From Streptomyces sp. NBC_00234 (GTDB lineage: Bacteria; Actinomycetota; Actinomycetes; Streptomycetales; Streptomycetaceae): 64,000 nt of DNA. The stretch lies in contig NZ_CP108101.1 of the NCBI RefSeq assembly GCF_036195325.1, positions 7,502,001-7,566,000 of the forward strand. Reading direction: 5' to 3'. Made by a program: the position numbers and the translations under genes. A model generated the notes under the pieces. That model ran no database searches. It had not been told where the DNA came from and saw only the letters and a program-made list of their open reading frames with translations. Positions 57,045 through 64,000 of the stretch are shown here, piece after piece; within the stretch, counting starts at the first letter, position 1; each line of letters starts with the position of its first letter.

Positions 57045-58013
57045 ATGCAGGCATGGCGAGTGCACCGGAACGGCGAGCCGAGCGAGGTGATGGAGCTCGA
57101 AGAGACGGACCGCCCCACCCCCGGGGACGGGCAGGTGCTGCTCAGGGTGCGCGCGGCGAACATCAACTTCCCCGACGCGCTGCTCTGCCGGGGGCAGTAC
57201 CAGGTACGGCCCCCGCTGCCGTTCACGCCGGGCGTGGAGATCTGCGGGGAGACCGAGGACGGACGCAGGGTGCTCGCCACCCCCGCCCTGCCCGGCGGCG
57301 GCTTCGCCGAGTACGTCGTCGCGGACGAGGCGGCCCTGCTGCCCGCCCCCGACGCACTGGACGACGCCGAAGCCGCGGCGCTGCACATCGGCTATCAGAC
57401 GGGCTGGTTCGGACTTCACCGGCGCGCACACCTCCGGGCCGGCGAGACGCTGCTCGTGCACGCGGCGGCGGGCGGGGTCGGCAGCGCGGCCGTCCAGCTC
57501 GGCAAGGCCGCGGGTGCCACGGTCATCGGAGTCGTCGGAGGTCCGGAGAAGGCCCGCATCGCCCGCGAGCTGGGCTGCGACGTGGTCATCGACCGGCACA
57601 GCGAGGACATCGTCGCGGTCGCCAAGGAGGCCACCGGCGGACGCGGTGCCGATGTCGTCTACGACCCGGTCGGCGGCGACGCCTACGCCAAGTCCGTGAA
57701 GTGCATCGCCTTCGAGGGGCGTGTCGTCGTCGTGGGCTTCGCGAGCGGCACCATTCCCGCGCCGGGTCTGAACCACGCCCTCGTGAAGAACTACTCGATC
57801 GTCGGCCTCCACTGGGGCCTGTACAACACCAAGGACCCCGCCGCCGTGCGCGCCTGTCACGAGGAGCTCACCAAGCTCGCCACGCAGGGCGTCATCAAGC
57901 CGCTGGTCAGCGAGCGTGTCGGCATGGAGGGCGCGGCGAGCGCCGTCCAGCGTGTCGCCGACGGCACGAGCACCGGCCGCGTGGTCGTCCTCCCGTCAGG
58001 AGCCGCCCGATGA
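57045..58013 (+). CDS. NADPH:quinone oxidoreductase, MDR family
   Basis: A 322-residue medium-chain dehydrogenase/reductase without structural-zinc cysteines, as in the quinone oxidoreductase subgroup. The nucleotide fold shows LLVHAAAGGVGSAAVQLGKA near 140 and DVVYDPVGGDAY later. ATG 57045 follows GGAGG. The stop overlaps the next start by four bases, so it is the first gene of a three-gene operon with two acyl-CoA dehydrogenases. In that setting it may act as an enoyl reductase in a fatty-acid or branched-chain pathway. Confidence 0.9.
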   Translation: MQAWRVHRNGEPSEVMELEETDRPTPGDGQVLLRVRAANINFPDALLCRGQYQVRPPLPFTPGVEICGETEDGRRVLATPALPGGGFAEYVVADEAALLPAPDALDDAEAAALHIGYQTGWFGLHRRAHLRAGETLLVHAAAGGVGSAAVQLGKAAGATVIGVVGGPEKARIARELGCDVVIDRHSEDIVAVAKEATGGRGADVVYDPVGGDAYAKSVKCIAFEGRVVVVGFASGTIPAPGLNHALVKNYSIVGLHWGLYNTKDPAAVRACHEELTKLATQGVIKPLVSERVGMEGAASAVQRVADGTSTGRVVVLPSGAAR

Positions 58014-59200
58014 CCGTCACCTTTCCCGCAGCCGAAATCCGCCGCCGCACCCGCGAGTTGCTGGCCGCTCACCCGCCGGCCACCACGGACCGCACCGAGT
58101 TCCTGAAGGCCCGGTTCGACGCCGGTCTCGCCTGGATCCACTACCCGGTCGGCCTCGGCGGACTCGACGCCCCCCGCTTCCTCCAGCACGTCGTCGACTC
58201 CGAACTCGCCGAGGCGGGGGCCCCCGACAACGACCCGCGGCGCATCGGCATCGGCCTCGGCATGGCGGCCCCGACCGTCCTCCGCTACGGGACCGACGAG
58301 CAGAAGGAGCGCTTCCTGCGTCCCCTCTGGGTCGGCGAGGAGGTCTGGTGCCAGCTGTTCAGTGAGCCGGGAGCGGGCTCCGACCTGGCGGCGCTCGGGA
58401 CGCGCGCGGTGCGCGACGGCGATTCCTGGGTCGTGGACGGCCAGAAGGTCTGGACGTCCAGCGCCCATGTGGCCCGCTGGGCGATCCTGATCGCCCGCAC
58501 CGACCCGGACCTCCCCAAGCACCGGGGCATCAGCTACTTCATCTGCGACATGACCGACCCCGGCGTCGAGGTCCGGCCGCTGCGGCAGATCACCGGAGAG
58601 GCCGAGTTCAACGAGGTCTTCCTGACCGGTGTACGCATCCCGGACAGCAGGCGGCTCGGCCCGGTCGGTGACGGCTGGAAGGTCGCCCAGACCACGCTCA
58701 TGAACGAGCGTGTCTCCATCGGCGGAGCCCGTATCCCGCGCGAGGGCGGAATGATCGGCACCGTCGCACGGACCTGGCGCGAACGGCCCGAACTGCGCAC
58801 CCATGACCTGCATCAGCGTCTCCTCACCCTCTGGGTGGAGGCCGAGGTGGCCCGGCTCAGCGGCGAACGGCTGCGTCAGCAGCTCATGGCAGGACAGCCC
58901 GGCCCCGAAGGGTCGGCCATGAAGCTCGCTTTCGCCCGCCTCAACCAGCAGATCAGCGGGCTCGAAGTCGAACTGCTCGGCGAAGAGGGCCTGTTGTACA
59001 GCGACTGGACCATGAACCGCCCGGAGCTGGTCGACTTCACCGGACGCGACGCCGGCTACCGCTATCTGCGCTCCAAGGGCAACTCCATCGAAGGCGGTAC
59101 GAGCGAAGTGCTGCTGAACATCGTCGCCGAGCGTGTGCTCGGGCTGCCCCCCGAGCCGCGCAACGACAAGGACGTCGCCTGGAAGGACCTCTCCCGATGA
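58010..59200 (+). CDS. Acyl-CoA dehydrogenase
   Basis: A 396-residue FAD dehydrogenase of the acyl-CoA family. It has QLFSEPGAGSDLAALGTRAV (FAD signature), the strand VWTSSAHVARWAIL, MNERVSIGG, and the C-terminal GNSIEGGTSEVLLNIVAERV typical of the family. ATG 58010 overlaps the upstream stop (ATGA). Together with the next gene it probably forms a heteromeric dehydrogenase, as in sterol-degrading ACADs. Chain-length preference is not deducible. Confidence 0.92.
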   Translation: MTVTFPAAEIRRRTRELLAAHPPATTDRTEFLKARFDAGLAWIHYPVGLGGLDAPRFLQHVVDSELAEAGAPDNDPRRIGIGLGMAAPTVLRYGTDEQKERFLRPLWVGEEVWCQLFSEPGAGSDLAALGTRAVRDGDSWVVDGQKVWTSSAHVARWAILIARTDPDLPKHRGISYFICDMTDPGVEVRPLRQITGEAEFNEVFLTGVRIPDSRRLGPVGDGWKVAQTTLMNERVSIGGARIPREGGMIGTVARTWRERPELRTHDLHQRLLTLWVEAEVARLSGERLRQQLMAGQPGPEGSAMKLAFARLNQQISGLEVELLGEEGLLYSDWTMNRPELVDFTGRDAGYRYLRSKGNSIEGGTSEVLLNIVAERVLGLPPEPRNDKDVAWKDLSR

Positions 59201-60345
59201 CCGCACAGACCCCGCAGCCGGCGCAGGACGAACCGATCCCGATGCCCGTCCTCCTGTACTCCGAGGACGAGGAGGACCTGCGCGCCGCCGTGCGCGCACT
59301 GCTGGCCGACCGTGCCGACGCGCCGGGCGTCATCGCCCGCGTCGAGTCCGACACGCCGTACGACCCCCGGCTCTGGAAGGCGCTCGCCGCCGACATCGGT
59401 GCGGCCGGACTGCTCGTACCGGAGAAGCTCGGCGGTCAGGGCGCCTCGTACCGTGAGGCCGCCGTGGTCCTGGAGGAACTCGGCCGCAGCGTCGCCCCCG
59501 TGCCGTATCTGACGAGTTCGGTCGTCGCGACCGAGGTGCTGCTCGCGCTGGCCGCGCAGGACGGTCCCGTCGTCGAGCTGCTGGGCGAACTGGCCGCGGG
59601 GCGCAGGACGGCGGCCCTCGCGGTGCCGTTCTCCGCGCCGGCAGCCGACGAGGCGCAGCCGGCGAGCGCCGTGACCGGCAGGCTGGAGGGGACCGTCACC
59701 GGTGTCGCCGACGCGGCCACCGCCGATGTGCTGCTCGTCCCCACCACCGACGGTCTGTACGCGGTCGAGACCTCGGCGGACGGGGTCACCGTCGAACCGC
59801 TCGTCGCACTCGACCTGACCCGCCCGCTGGCCACCGTCGTCCTGGACGGCGCGACCGGAGTGCGCGTCGCCGACGCCGCGTCAGCGGTTCCGGCGGTGGG
59901 GCGCGGACTGCTCGTGGGCGCCGGGCTCCTCGCCTCCGAACAGCTCGGTATCGCCGAGTGGTGTCTCACCGAGACGGTCCGGTACACCCGTGAACGCCAC
60001 CAGTTCAACCGGCCGGTGGGCTCGTTCCAGTCGCTCAAGCACCGGATGGCGCAGCTCTGGCTGGAGATCGTCTCGGCCCGCGCCGCGGCCCGCAACGCGG
60101 CGGGCGAGCTGGCCACGGGCAGCCCGGACGCGCCGCTCGCGGTGGCCGTGGCGCAGGCGTACTGCTCGGGGGTTGCGGTCCACGCCGCCGAGGAGTGCGT
60201 TCAGTTGCACGGCGGGATCGGCATGACCTGGGAGCACCCCGCGCATCTGTATCTGAAGCGGGCCAAGGCCGATTCGATCGCCTACGGCACGGCAGGCCGC
60301 CACCGCGAGGTCATCGCGGAGCTCGTCGAGCTGCCGGCGCCGTAA
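59197..60345 (+). CDS. Acyl-CoA dehydrogenase, second subunit
   Basis: A 382-residue ACAD-like protein. The C-terminal half is well conserved (CLTETVRYTRERHQFNRPVG, then EECVQLHGGIGMTWEHPAHL), while the middle lacks the usual FAD-signature sequence SEPGAGSD, so it may be the non-FAD or structural half of a heteromer. It overlaps the upstream ACAD by four bases. The pair resembles alpha2beta2 ACADs of steroid and side-chain degradation. A hairpin follows. Confidence 0.9.
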   Translation: MTAQTPQPAQDEPIPMPVLLYSEDEEDLRAAVRALLADRADAPGVIARVESDTPYDPRLWKALAADIGAAGLLVPEKLGGQGASYREAAVVLEELGRSVAPVPYLTSSVVATEVLLALAAQDGPVVELLGELAAGRRTAALAVPFSAPAADEAQPASAVTGRLEGTVTGVADAATADVLLVPTTDGLYAVETSADGVTVEPLVALDLTRPLATVVLDGATGVRVADAASAVPAVGRGLLVGAGLLASEQLGIAEWCLTETVRYTRERHQFNRPVGSFQSLKHRMAQLWLEIVSARAAARNAAGELATGSPDAPLAVAVAQAYCSGVAVHAAEECVQLHGGIGMTWEHPAHLYLKRAKADSIAYGTAGRHREVIAELVELPAP

Positions 60346-60377
60346 CCGAACCGGCCCACCGGGCACCGGAGTCACGG

Positions 60378-60405
60378 GCGGGGGTACGCGTAGGCGTACC
60401 CCCGC
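60378..60405. terminator. Hairpin terminator after the ACAD operon
   Basis: A 12-bp stem (GCGGGGGTACGC at 60378-60389) with loop GTAG, about 32 bp after the last ACAD stop. Confidence 0.8.
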
Positions 60406-60457
60406 TCCGTCATGTCCGGCGAGGCCGCCTGTCGCGCCCCCCTGCCTGTGCTGTTTA

Positions 60458-60476
60458 ATTGCGAAGCGTTCGCAAT
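60458..60476. promoter_or_regulatory. Nur-box-like operator ATTGCGAA-GCG-TTCGCAAT
   Basis: A perfect inverted repeat with 8-bp arms and a 3-bp centre lies 33 bp before the binding-protein start. Read as TGCGA-N5-TCGCA it resembles the nickel-responsive Nur box (tGCaa-N5-ttGCa) that I recall from Streptomyces nikA. Confidence 0.6.
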
Positions 60477-60508
60477 AACGGTGGATCTTCAATAGGGGTG
60501 TGCAGCGT

Positions 60509-62113
60509 ATGAGGGCCCGATCGGTACGGGGAGGGGTCGCGCTCGCGCTGGCGACCGTGCTCTCGATCACCGCGGCAGCCTGCTCGAATCCGGGCAGTTC
60601 GGACAAGGGTTCCGCCTCCGCGGACTCCGCGGTCGTGGGGATCGCGTACGAGCCCGACAGCCTCAGCCCCCTGCTCGGCTACGGCAAGGACGGCAACTCC
60701 AAGATATTCGACGGGCTGCTCGCCCTCGACGGGAACATGGAGCTGAAGCCCGCGCTCGCCACCGCGCTGCCGGACGTGGCCGACGACGGGCTCACGTACA
60801 CGTACAAGCTCCGCCAGGGCGTGAAGTTCAGCGACGGCGAGCCGTTCGGGGCCAAGGACGTCGTCTTCACCTACCGGACCATCCTGGACAAGAAGACGAA
60901 CAACCCGTCACGCACCGAGCTGGACGCCGTCAAGGACGTCGAAGCCGTCGGTGACGACACCGTCGTCTTCACGCTCGCGTACCCGTACGCGCCCTTCGCT
61001 CGGCGCACCGTCCTGCCCATCGCCCCCGAACACGTCGCGGGCCGGCAGGACGTCAACAGCGGCAGCTTCACCACGCGGCCCATCGGTACCGGCCCCTACG
61101 TGCTCACCAAGTGGTCCAAGGGCGAGAAGCTGAGCTTCCGGGCCAACCCCGGCTACTGGGGCGGTGCGCCGAAGGTGAAGAGGTTCACCATGGCGATCAT
61201 CAAGGACGACGACGTGCGCGCCACGCGGCTGCGCTCCGGCGACCTCGACGGCGCGATACTCCCGCCCAACCTCGCCGAGGGCTTCGAGGGCGGGAGCGGA
61301 CTCAGCACGTACACGGCGAAGACGTACGACTACCGCACGGTGACCCTTCCGACGCACAACAAGGTCGCCGGTGACCGCGCGGTCCGGCGCGCCCTCGACA
61401 TCGCCGTCGACCGCGAGGCCATGGTCGACGCGATCCTCAACGGCGCGGGCAAGCCCGCATACGGCCCCGTCCCCACCGACAGCGAGTGGTTCGCCGAGGG
61501 CACCGAACGCGCCCACGACCTCGACGCGGCGAAGAAGTTCCTCGACGAAGCGGGCTGGAAGCCCGGCAAGGACGGCGTCCGCACCAAGGACGGTGTGCGC
61601 GCGGCCTTCCCGCTCTGGTACCTGACGGGCGACAAGCTCCGCCAGGAACACGCCCTCGCCTACGCCTCCGACGCCAGGAAGGCGGGCATCGACATCACCA
61701 CCGAGGCCGGCACCTGGGAAGTCATCCAGCCCCGGATGAAGCAGGACGCCGTCCTCGCGGGCGGCGGATCCCCCGCCGACCCCGACTTCGACCAGTACAC
61801 CCTGCTGAAGTCCGATCTGGCGGGCGACGGCTTCAACAACATGGCCCGGTACGACAACAAGGCCGTCGACGCGGCCGTCGAGGCGGGCCGCAGGAGCGGC
61901 GACCCCGCCGCCCGCAAGGCCGCGTACGACACCGTGCAGCGCGAACTCGCCAAGGACCCCGGCTACACCTTCCTCACCCACATCGACCACGTGTACGTCG
62001 TCGGCAGCCGCTTCGGCGCGCTCACCACCCAGGTCGAGCCGCACGACCACGGCCTGGCCTCCGGCCCCTGGTGGAACGTCGAGAAGTGGACCCCCGAGGG
62101 CGCGGACAAGTGA
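60509..62113 (+). CDS. Family 5 solute-binding lipoprotein (nickel/peptide type)
   Basis: A 534-residue extracellular binding protein. The lipoprotein signal ends ITAAAC (Cys near 26). Family features include DGLTYTYKLRQGVKFSDGEP near 95-115 and RPIGTGPYVLTKWSKGE. The fold serves both peptide and nickel importers. ATG 60509 is preferred; GTG 60500 is also in frame. It heads an operon of two permeases and an ATPase and has a Nur-box-like site upstream, so nickel is the leading substrate guess, dipeptide the alternative. Confidence 0.9.
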   Translation: MRARSVRGGVALALATVLSITAAACSNPGSSDKGSASADSAVVGIAYEPDSLSPLLGYGKDGNSKIFDGLLALDGNMELKPALATALPDVADDGLTYTYKLRQGVKFSDGEPFGAKDVVFTYRTILDKKTNNPSRTELDAVKDVEAVGDDTVVFTLAYPYAPFARRTVLPIAPEHVAGRQDVNSGSFTTRPIGTGPYVLTKWSKGEKLSFRANPGYWGGAPKVKRFTMAIIKDDDVRATRLRSGDLDGAILPPNLAEGFEGGSGLSTYTAKTYDYRTVTLPTHNKVAGDRAVRRALDIAVDREAMVDAILNGAGKPAYGPVPTDSEWFAEGTERAHDLDAAKKFLDEAGWKPGKDGVRTKDGVRAAFPLWYLTGDKLRQEHALAYASDARKAGIDITTEAGTWEVIQPRMKQDAVLAGGGSPADPDFDQYTLLKSDLAGDGFNNMARYDNKAVDAAVEAGRRSGDPAARKAAYDTVQRELAKDPGYTFLTHIDHVYVVGSRFGALTTQVEPHDHGLASGPWWNVEKWTPEGADK

Positions 62114-63102
62114 GCCCTCACCTCCCCTGGGGGCCGATGGCACGGATGACGGCACGGCGGGCCCTGTCCGCCGTGCCCGTCCTCATCGCCGTCACCTTCG
62201 GCGTCTTCGCCGTCGCCGCCGCGTCCCCCTTCGACCCCGTCAAGGCGTACGCGGGCACCGCGGGCCTCACCGCGTCACAGGAGAACCTCGACCAGCTGCG
62301 GGCCAACCTCGGCGTCGACCAGCCACTGGTCACCCGCTGGTGGGACTGGCTGACGTCCGCCGTCCAGGGCGATCTCGGCGACTCCACCGTGATGCGCATG
62401 CCCGTCGCCGACGTCATCGGCGAACGCCTCGGCTGGTCCCTGCTTCTCGCCACCTGCGCGTTCCTCGTCGCCATCCTGCTCGGCACCGCACTCGGCGTCC
62501 TGGCGGCCCGCCGCCCCGGCGGCGCGCTCGACCGGTGCGTCAGCTCCGCCGCGTACACCCTGGAGGCGGCACCCGCCTTCTGGCTCGGGCTGCTCGCCAT
62601 CTGGTTCTTCGCCCTGGAGCTCGACATCCTCCCGGCCGGGGGACTCACCGACGCCGCGAGCGACACCGTCACCTTCGGCCAGGTCGCCACCCACCTGGTG
62701 CTGCCCGCCGCCGTCCTCGGCATCTCCCAACTGCCGTGGTTCTTCCTGTACGTACGCCAGGGAGTCACCGACGCCCTGGACGAGGACCCGGTACGCGGCG
62801 CCCGCGCCCGCGGACTGCGCGAACGCACCGTGCTGCTGGGCCACGCACTGCGCTCCGGAATGCTGCCGATGCTCACGCTCATCGGCTCCCGTGTCCCCGA
62901 ACTCATCACCGGCGCCCTGCTCGTCGAGACGGTCTTCAGCTGGCCGGGAATCGCCGCGGCCACGGTGCAGGCCGCCACCTCCGTGGACTTCTCGCTGCTC
63001 GCCGCCCTCACGGTGCTCGCCACCGCGGCCGTGCTCCTCGGGAACCTCCTCTCCGACCTGCTGTACGGACTCGCCGACCCGAGAGTGGGCTTCGATGGCT
63101 GA
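62110..63102 (+). CDS. ABC transporter permease, DppB/NikB type
   Basis: A 330-residue permease with about six membrane segments and the loop VRGARARGLRERTVLLGHALR. The GTG at 62110 overlaps the preceding stop (GTGA), giving translational coupling; ATG 62137 with TGGGGG upstream is an alternative. It has the periplasmic loop ENLDQLRANLGVDQP common to DppB/NikB proteins. Confidence 0.9.
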   Translation: MSPHLPWGPMARMTARRALSAVPVLIAVTFGVFAVAAASPFDPVKAYAGTAGLTASQENLDQLRANLGVDQPLVTRWWDWLTSAVQGDLGDSTVMRMPVADVIGERLGWSLLLATCAFLVAILLGTALGVLAARRPGGALDRCVSSAAYTLEAAPAFWLGLLAIWFFALELDILPAGGLTDAASDTVTFGQVATHLVLPAAVLGISQLPWFFLYVRQGVTDALDEDPVRGARARGLRERTVLLGHALRSGMLPMLTLIGSRVPELITGALLVETVFSWPGIAAATVQAATSVDFSLLAALTVLATAAVLLGNLLSDLLYGLADPRVGFDG

Positions 63103-63952
63103 CCTCGCACTCCGGCCCGCACGCGGCGCCGCGCGCCGCACCCGCGTGGTCGCCTCGGCCGGCATCCTCGTCGCGGTGGCGCTCGCCGTCCTCCTCGTGC
63201 CCCCGCTGGTCCAGCTCGACCAGCAGGCCGTCGACCTCGCGGCCAAGCTCCAGCCACCGTCCCTCGCCCACCCGTTCGGCACGGACGACGTCGGCCGGGA
63301 CCTGCTGCTCCGCTGTGTGTACGGGCTGCGGGTCTCGCTGCTCGTCGGACTCGTCGCCGCCCTCACCGCCACCGTCATCGGCACGGCGGTCGGCGCCCTC
63401 GCCGCGGCGTTCGGCGGCTGGACCGACCGGGTCGTCATGCGCCTCGTCGACACTTTCTCGTCCATCCCGCACCTGCTGCTCGGCATCTTCGTCGTGGCGA
63501 TGTTCCGGCCCGGTGTCTGGCCGGTGATCGTGTCGGTGGCGCTGACCCACTGGCTGTCCACCGCGCGGATCGTCCGCTCGGAGGTGCTGTCGCTGCGCTC
63601 GCGCCCGTTCGTCGACGCGGCGATCTCCGGCGGCGCCTCGCGGGGGCGGGTCATCGTGCGTCATCTGCTGCCCGGAGTGCTGCCGCAGGCCGGACTCGCG
63701 GCCGTGCTCATGGTGCCGCACGCCATGTGGCACGAGTCCGCGCTGTCCTTCCTCGGCCTCGGCCTGCCCACCCATCAGGCGAGCCTCGGCAATCTCGTGC
63801 AGTCGGCGCGGGGTTCCCTGCTGGCCGGGGACTGGTGGCCCACCCTCTTCCCCGGCCTTTTCCTGATCGTTCCGACCCTCGCCCTGGCGGGGCTCGCCGG
63901 CGCCTGGCGGGAGCGGATCAACCCGCGCCGCCGATCGGAGCTGATGCTGTGA
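63095..63952 (+). CDS. ABC transporter permease, DppC/NikC type
   Basis: A 285-residue permease. HPFGTDDVGRDLLLRCVYGLR is the conserved DppC/NikC N-terminal segment, and VDAAISGGASRGRVIVRHLL is the ATPase-contacting loop. The ATG at 63095 overlaps the upstream gene by eight bases. It forms the channel with the preceding permease. Confidence 0.92.
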   Translation: MADLALRPARGAARRTRVVASAGILVAVALAVLLVPPLVQLDQQAVDLAAKLQPPSLAHPFGTDDVGRDLLLRCVYGLRVSLLVGLVAALTATVIGTAVGALAAAFGGWTDRVVMRLVDTFSSIPHLLLGIFVVAMFRPGVWPVIVSVALTHWLSTARIVRSEVLSLRSRPFVDAAISGGASRGRVIVRHLLPGVLPQAGLAAVLMVPHAMWHESALSFLGLGLPTHQASLGNLVQSARGSLLAGDWWPTLFPGLFLIVPTLALAGLAGAWRERINPRRRSELML

Positions 63953-64000
63953 AGACACCCCTGACGCCCTCACCGCCCGTGCTCTCCGTGGCAGGGCTCT
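63949..64000 (+). CDS. ABC transporter ATPase, N-terminus only
   Basis: The first 17 codons of the next gene: GTG at 63949 overlaps the permease stop (GTGA), and the visible VLSVAGL is the normal first strand of an oligopeptide/nickel-type ATPase. The rest lies beyond the window edge. Confidence 0.75.
   Translation, partial: MKTPLTPSPPVLSVAGL

Overview
This 64 kb window reads as a chromosomal segment of a Streptomyces (or a very close actinomycete). Third-codon positions are strongly G/C rich, GTG and TTG starts are frequent, twin-arginine and lipoprotein signals are common, and families typical of Streptomyces are present: CebR-box-controlled CAZymes, DUF4328, DUF1272, DUF1707, TerD/TerA proteins, and a deazaflavin-type nitroreductase. 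I see no rRNA, tRNA, CRISPR array, phage module or intact insertion sequence. It looks like a chromosomal-arm or core-edge region rich in secreted hydrolases, transporters and regulators.

Layout. Positions 1-9.4 kb form a mannan/mannoside-centred region: a GH38 alpha-mannosidase (truncated by the window edge), a CUT1 sugar ABC importer (binding protein and two permeases, no ATPase; these importers normally share MsiK), a divergent ROK regulator, a secreted GxGYxYP protein, and a secreted GH5 beta-mannanase with fibronectin-III and CBM2 modules under a perfect CebR box. At 9.7-12.7 kb are a geranylgeranyl-reductase-type flavoprotein and a TerD-TerA fusion. At 12.8-16.5 kb are a KhtT/KhtU-like K+/H+ antiporter pair and a NarL-type two-component system. 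A pectate lyase (17.3 kb), DUF4328 and PASTA-like membrane proteins (19-21.5 kb) and an SDS-hydrolase-type alkylsulfatase (21.7-23.6 kb) follow. At 23.7-37.8 kb there are two GNAT acetyltransferases, three VOC proteins, a very large secreted metallophosphoesterase, a HupE/UreJ membrane protein, a GH6 cellulase, a UvrA-like ABC protein and small genes. At 37.9-41 kb an amine oxidase is coupled to an APC permease. At 41.5-44.7 kb are a DUF1707 protein, a broken S33 peptidase and a TetR regulator carrying an eight-unit tandem repeat.

The right third holds an osmoprotectant-type ABC importer whose ATPase lies about 4.7 kb away on the other strand (44.7-47.0 and 51.8-53.0 kb). Between the two parts sit an oxidoreductase, a CE7 esterase, a nitroreductase-hemerythrin fusion, a DUF2087 gene and an alpha/beta hydrolase. 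A proline-iminopeptidase-like S33 enzyme, a CstR-like/rhodanese divergent sulfide-sensing pair, a PIG-L deacetylase and a leaderless XRE-cupin regulator follow. The window closes with a three-gene oxidoreductase/acyl-CoA dehydrogenase operon and the start of a nickel/peptide-type ABC operon preceded by a Nur-box-like operator.

The unifying theme is plant-polysaccharide use (mannan, pectin, cellulose, acetylated xylan), with visible operators that fall into at least four types: CebR, a GACAACGTTGTC-like motif, a ROK palindrome and an AAGCGCTT LacI-type palindrome. No single wholly new defence or biosynthetic system is evident. The most unusual items are the CstR/rhodanese switch, the repeat-expanded TetR, the triple Cys-containing module of the giant phosphoesterase, the nitroreductase-hemerythrin fusion and the shared operators.
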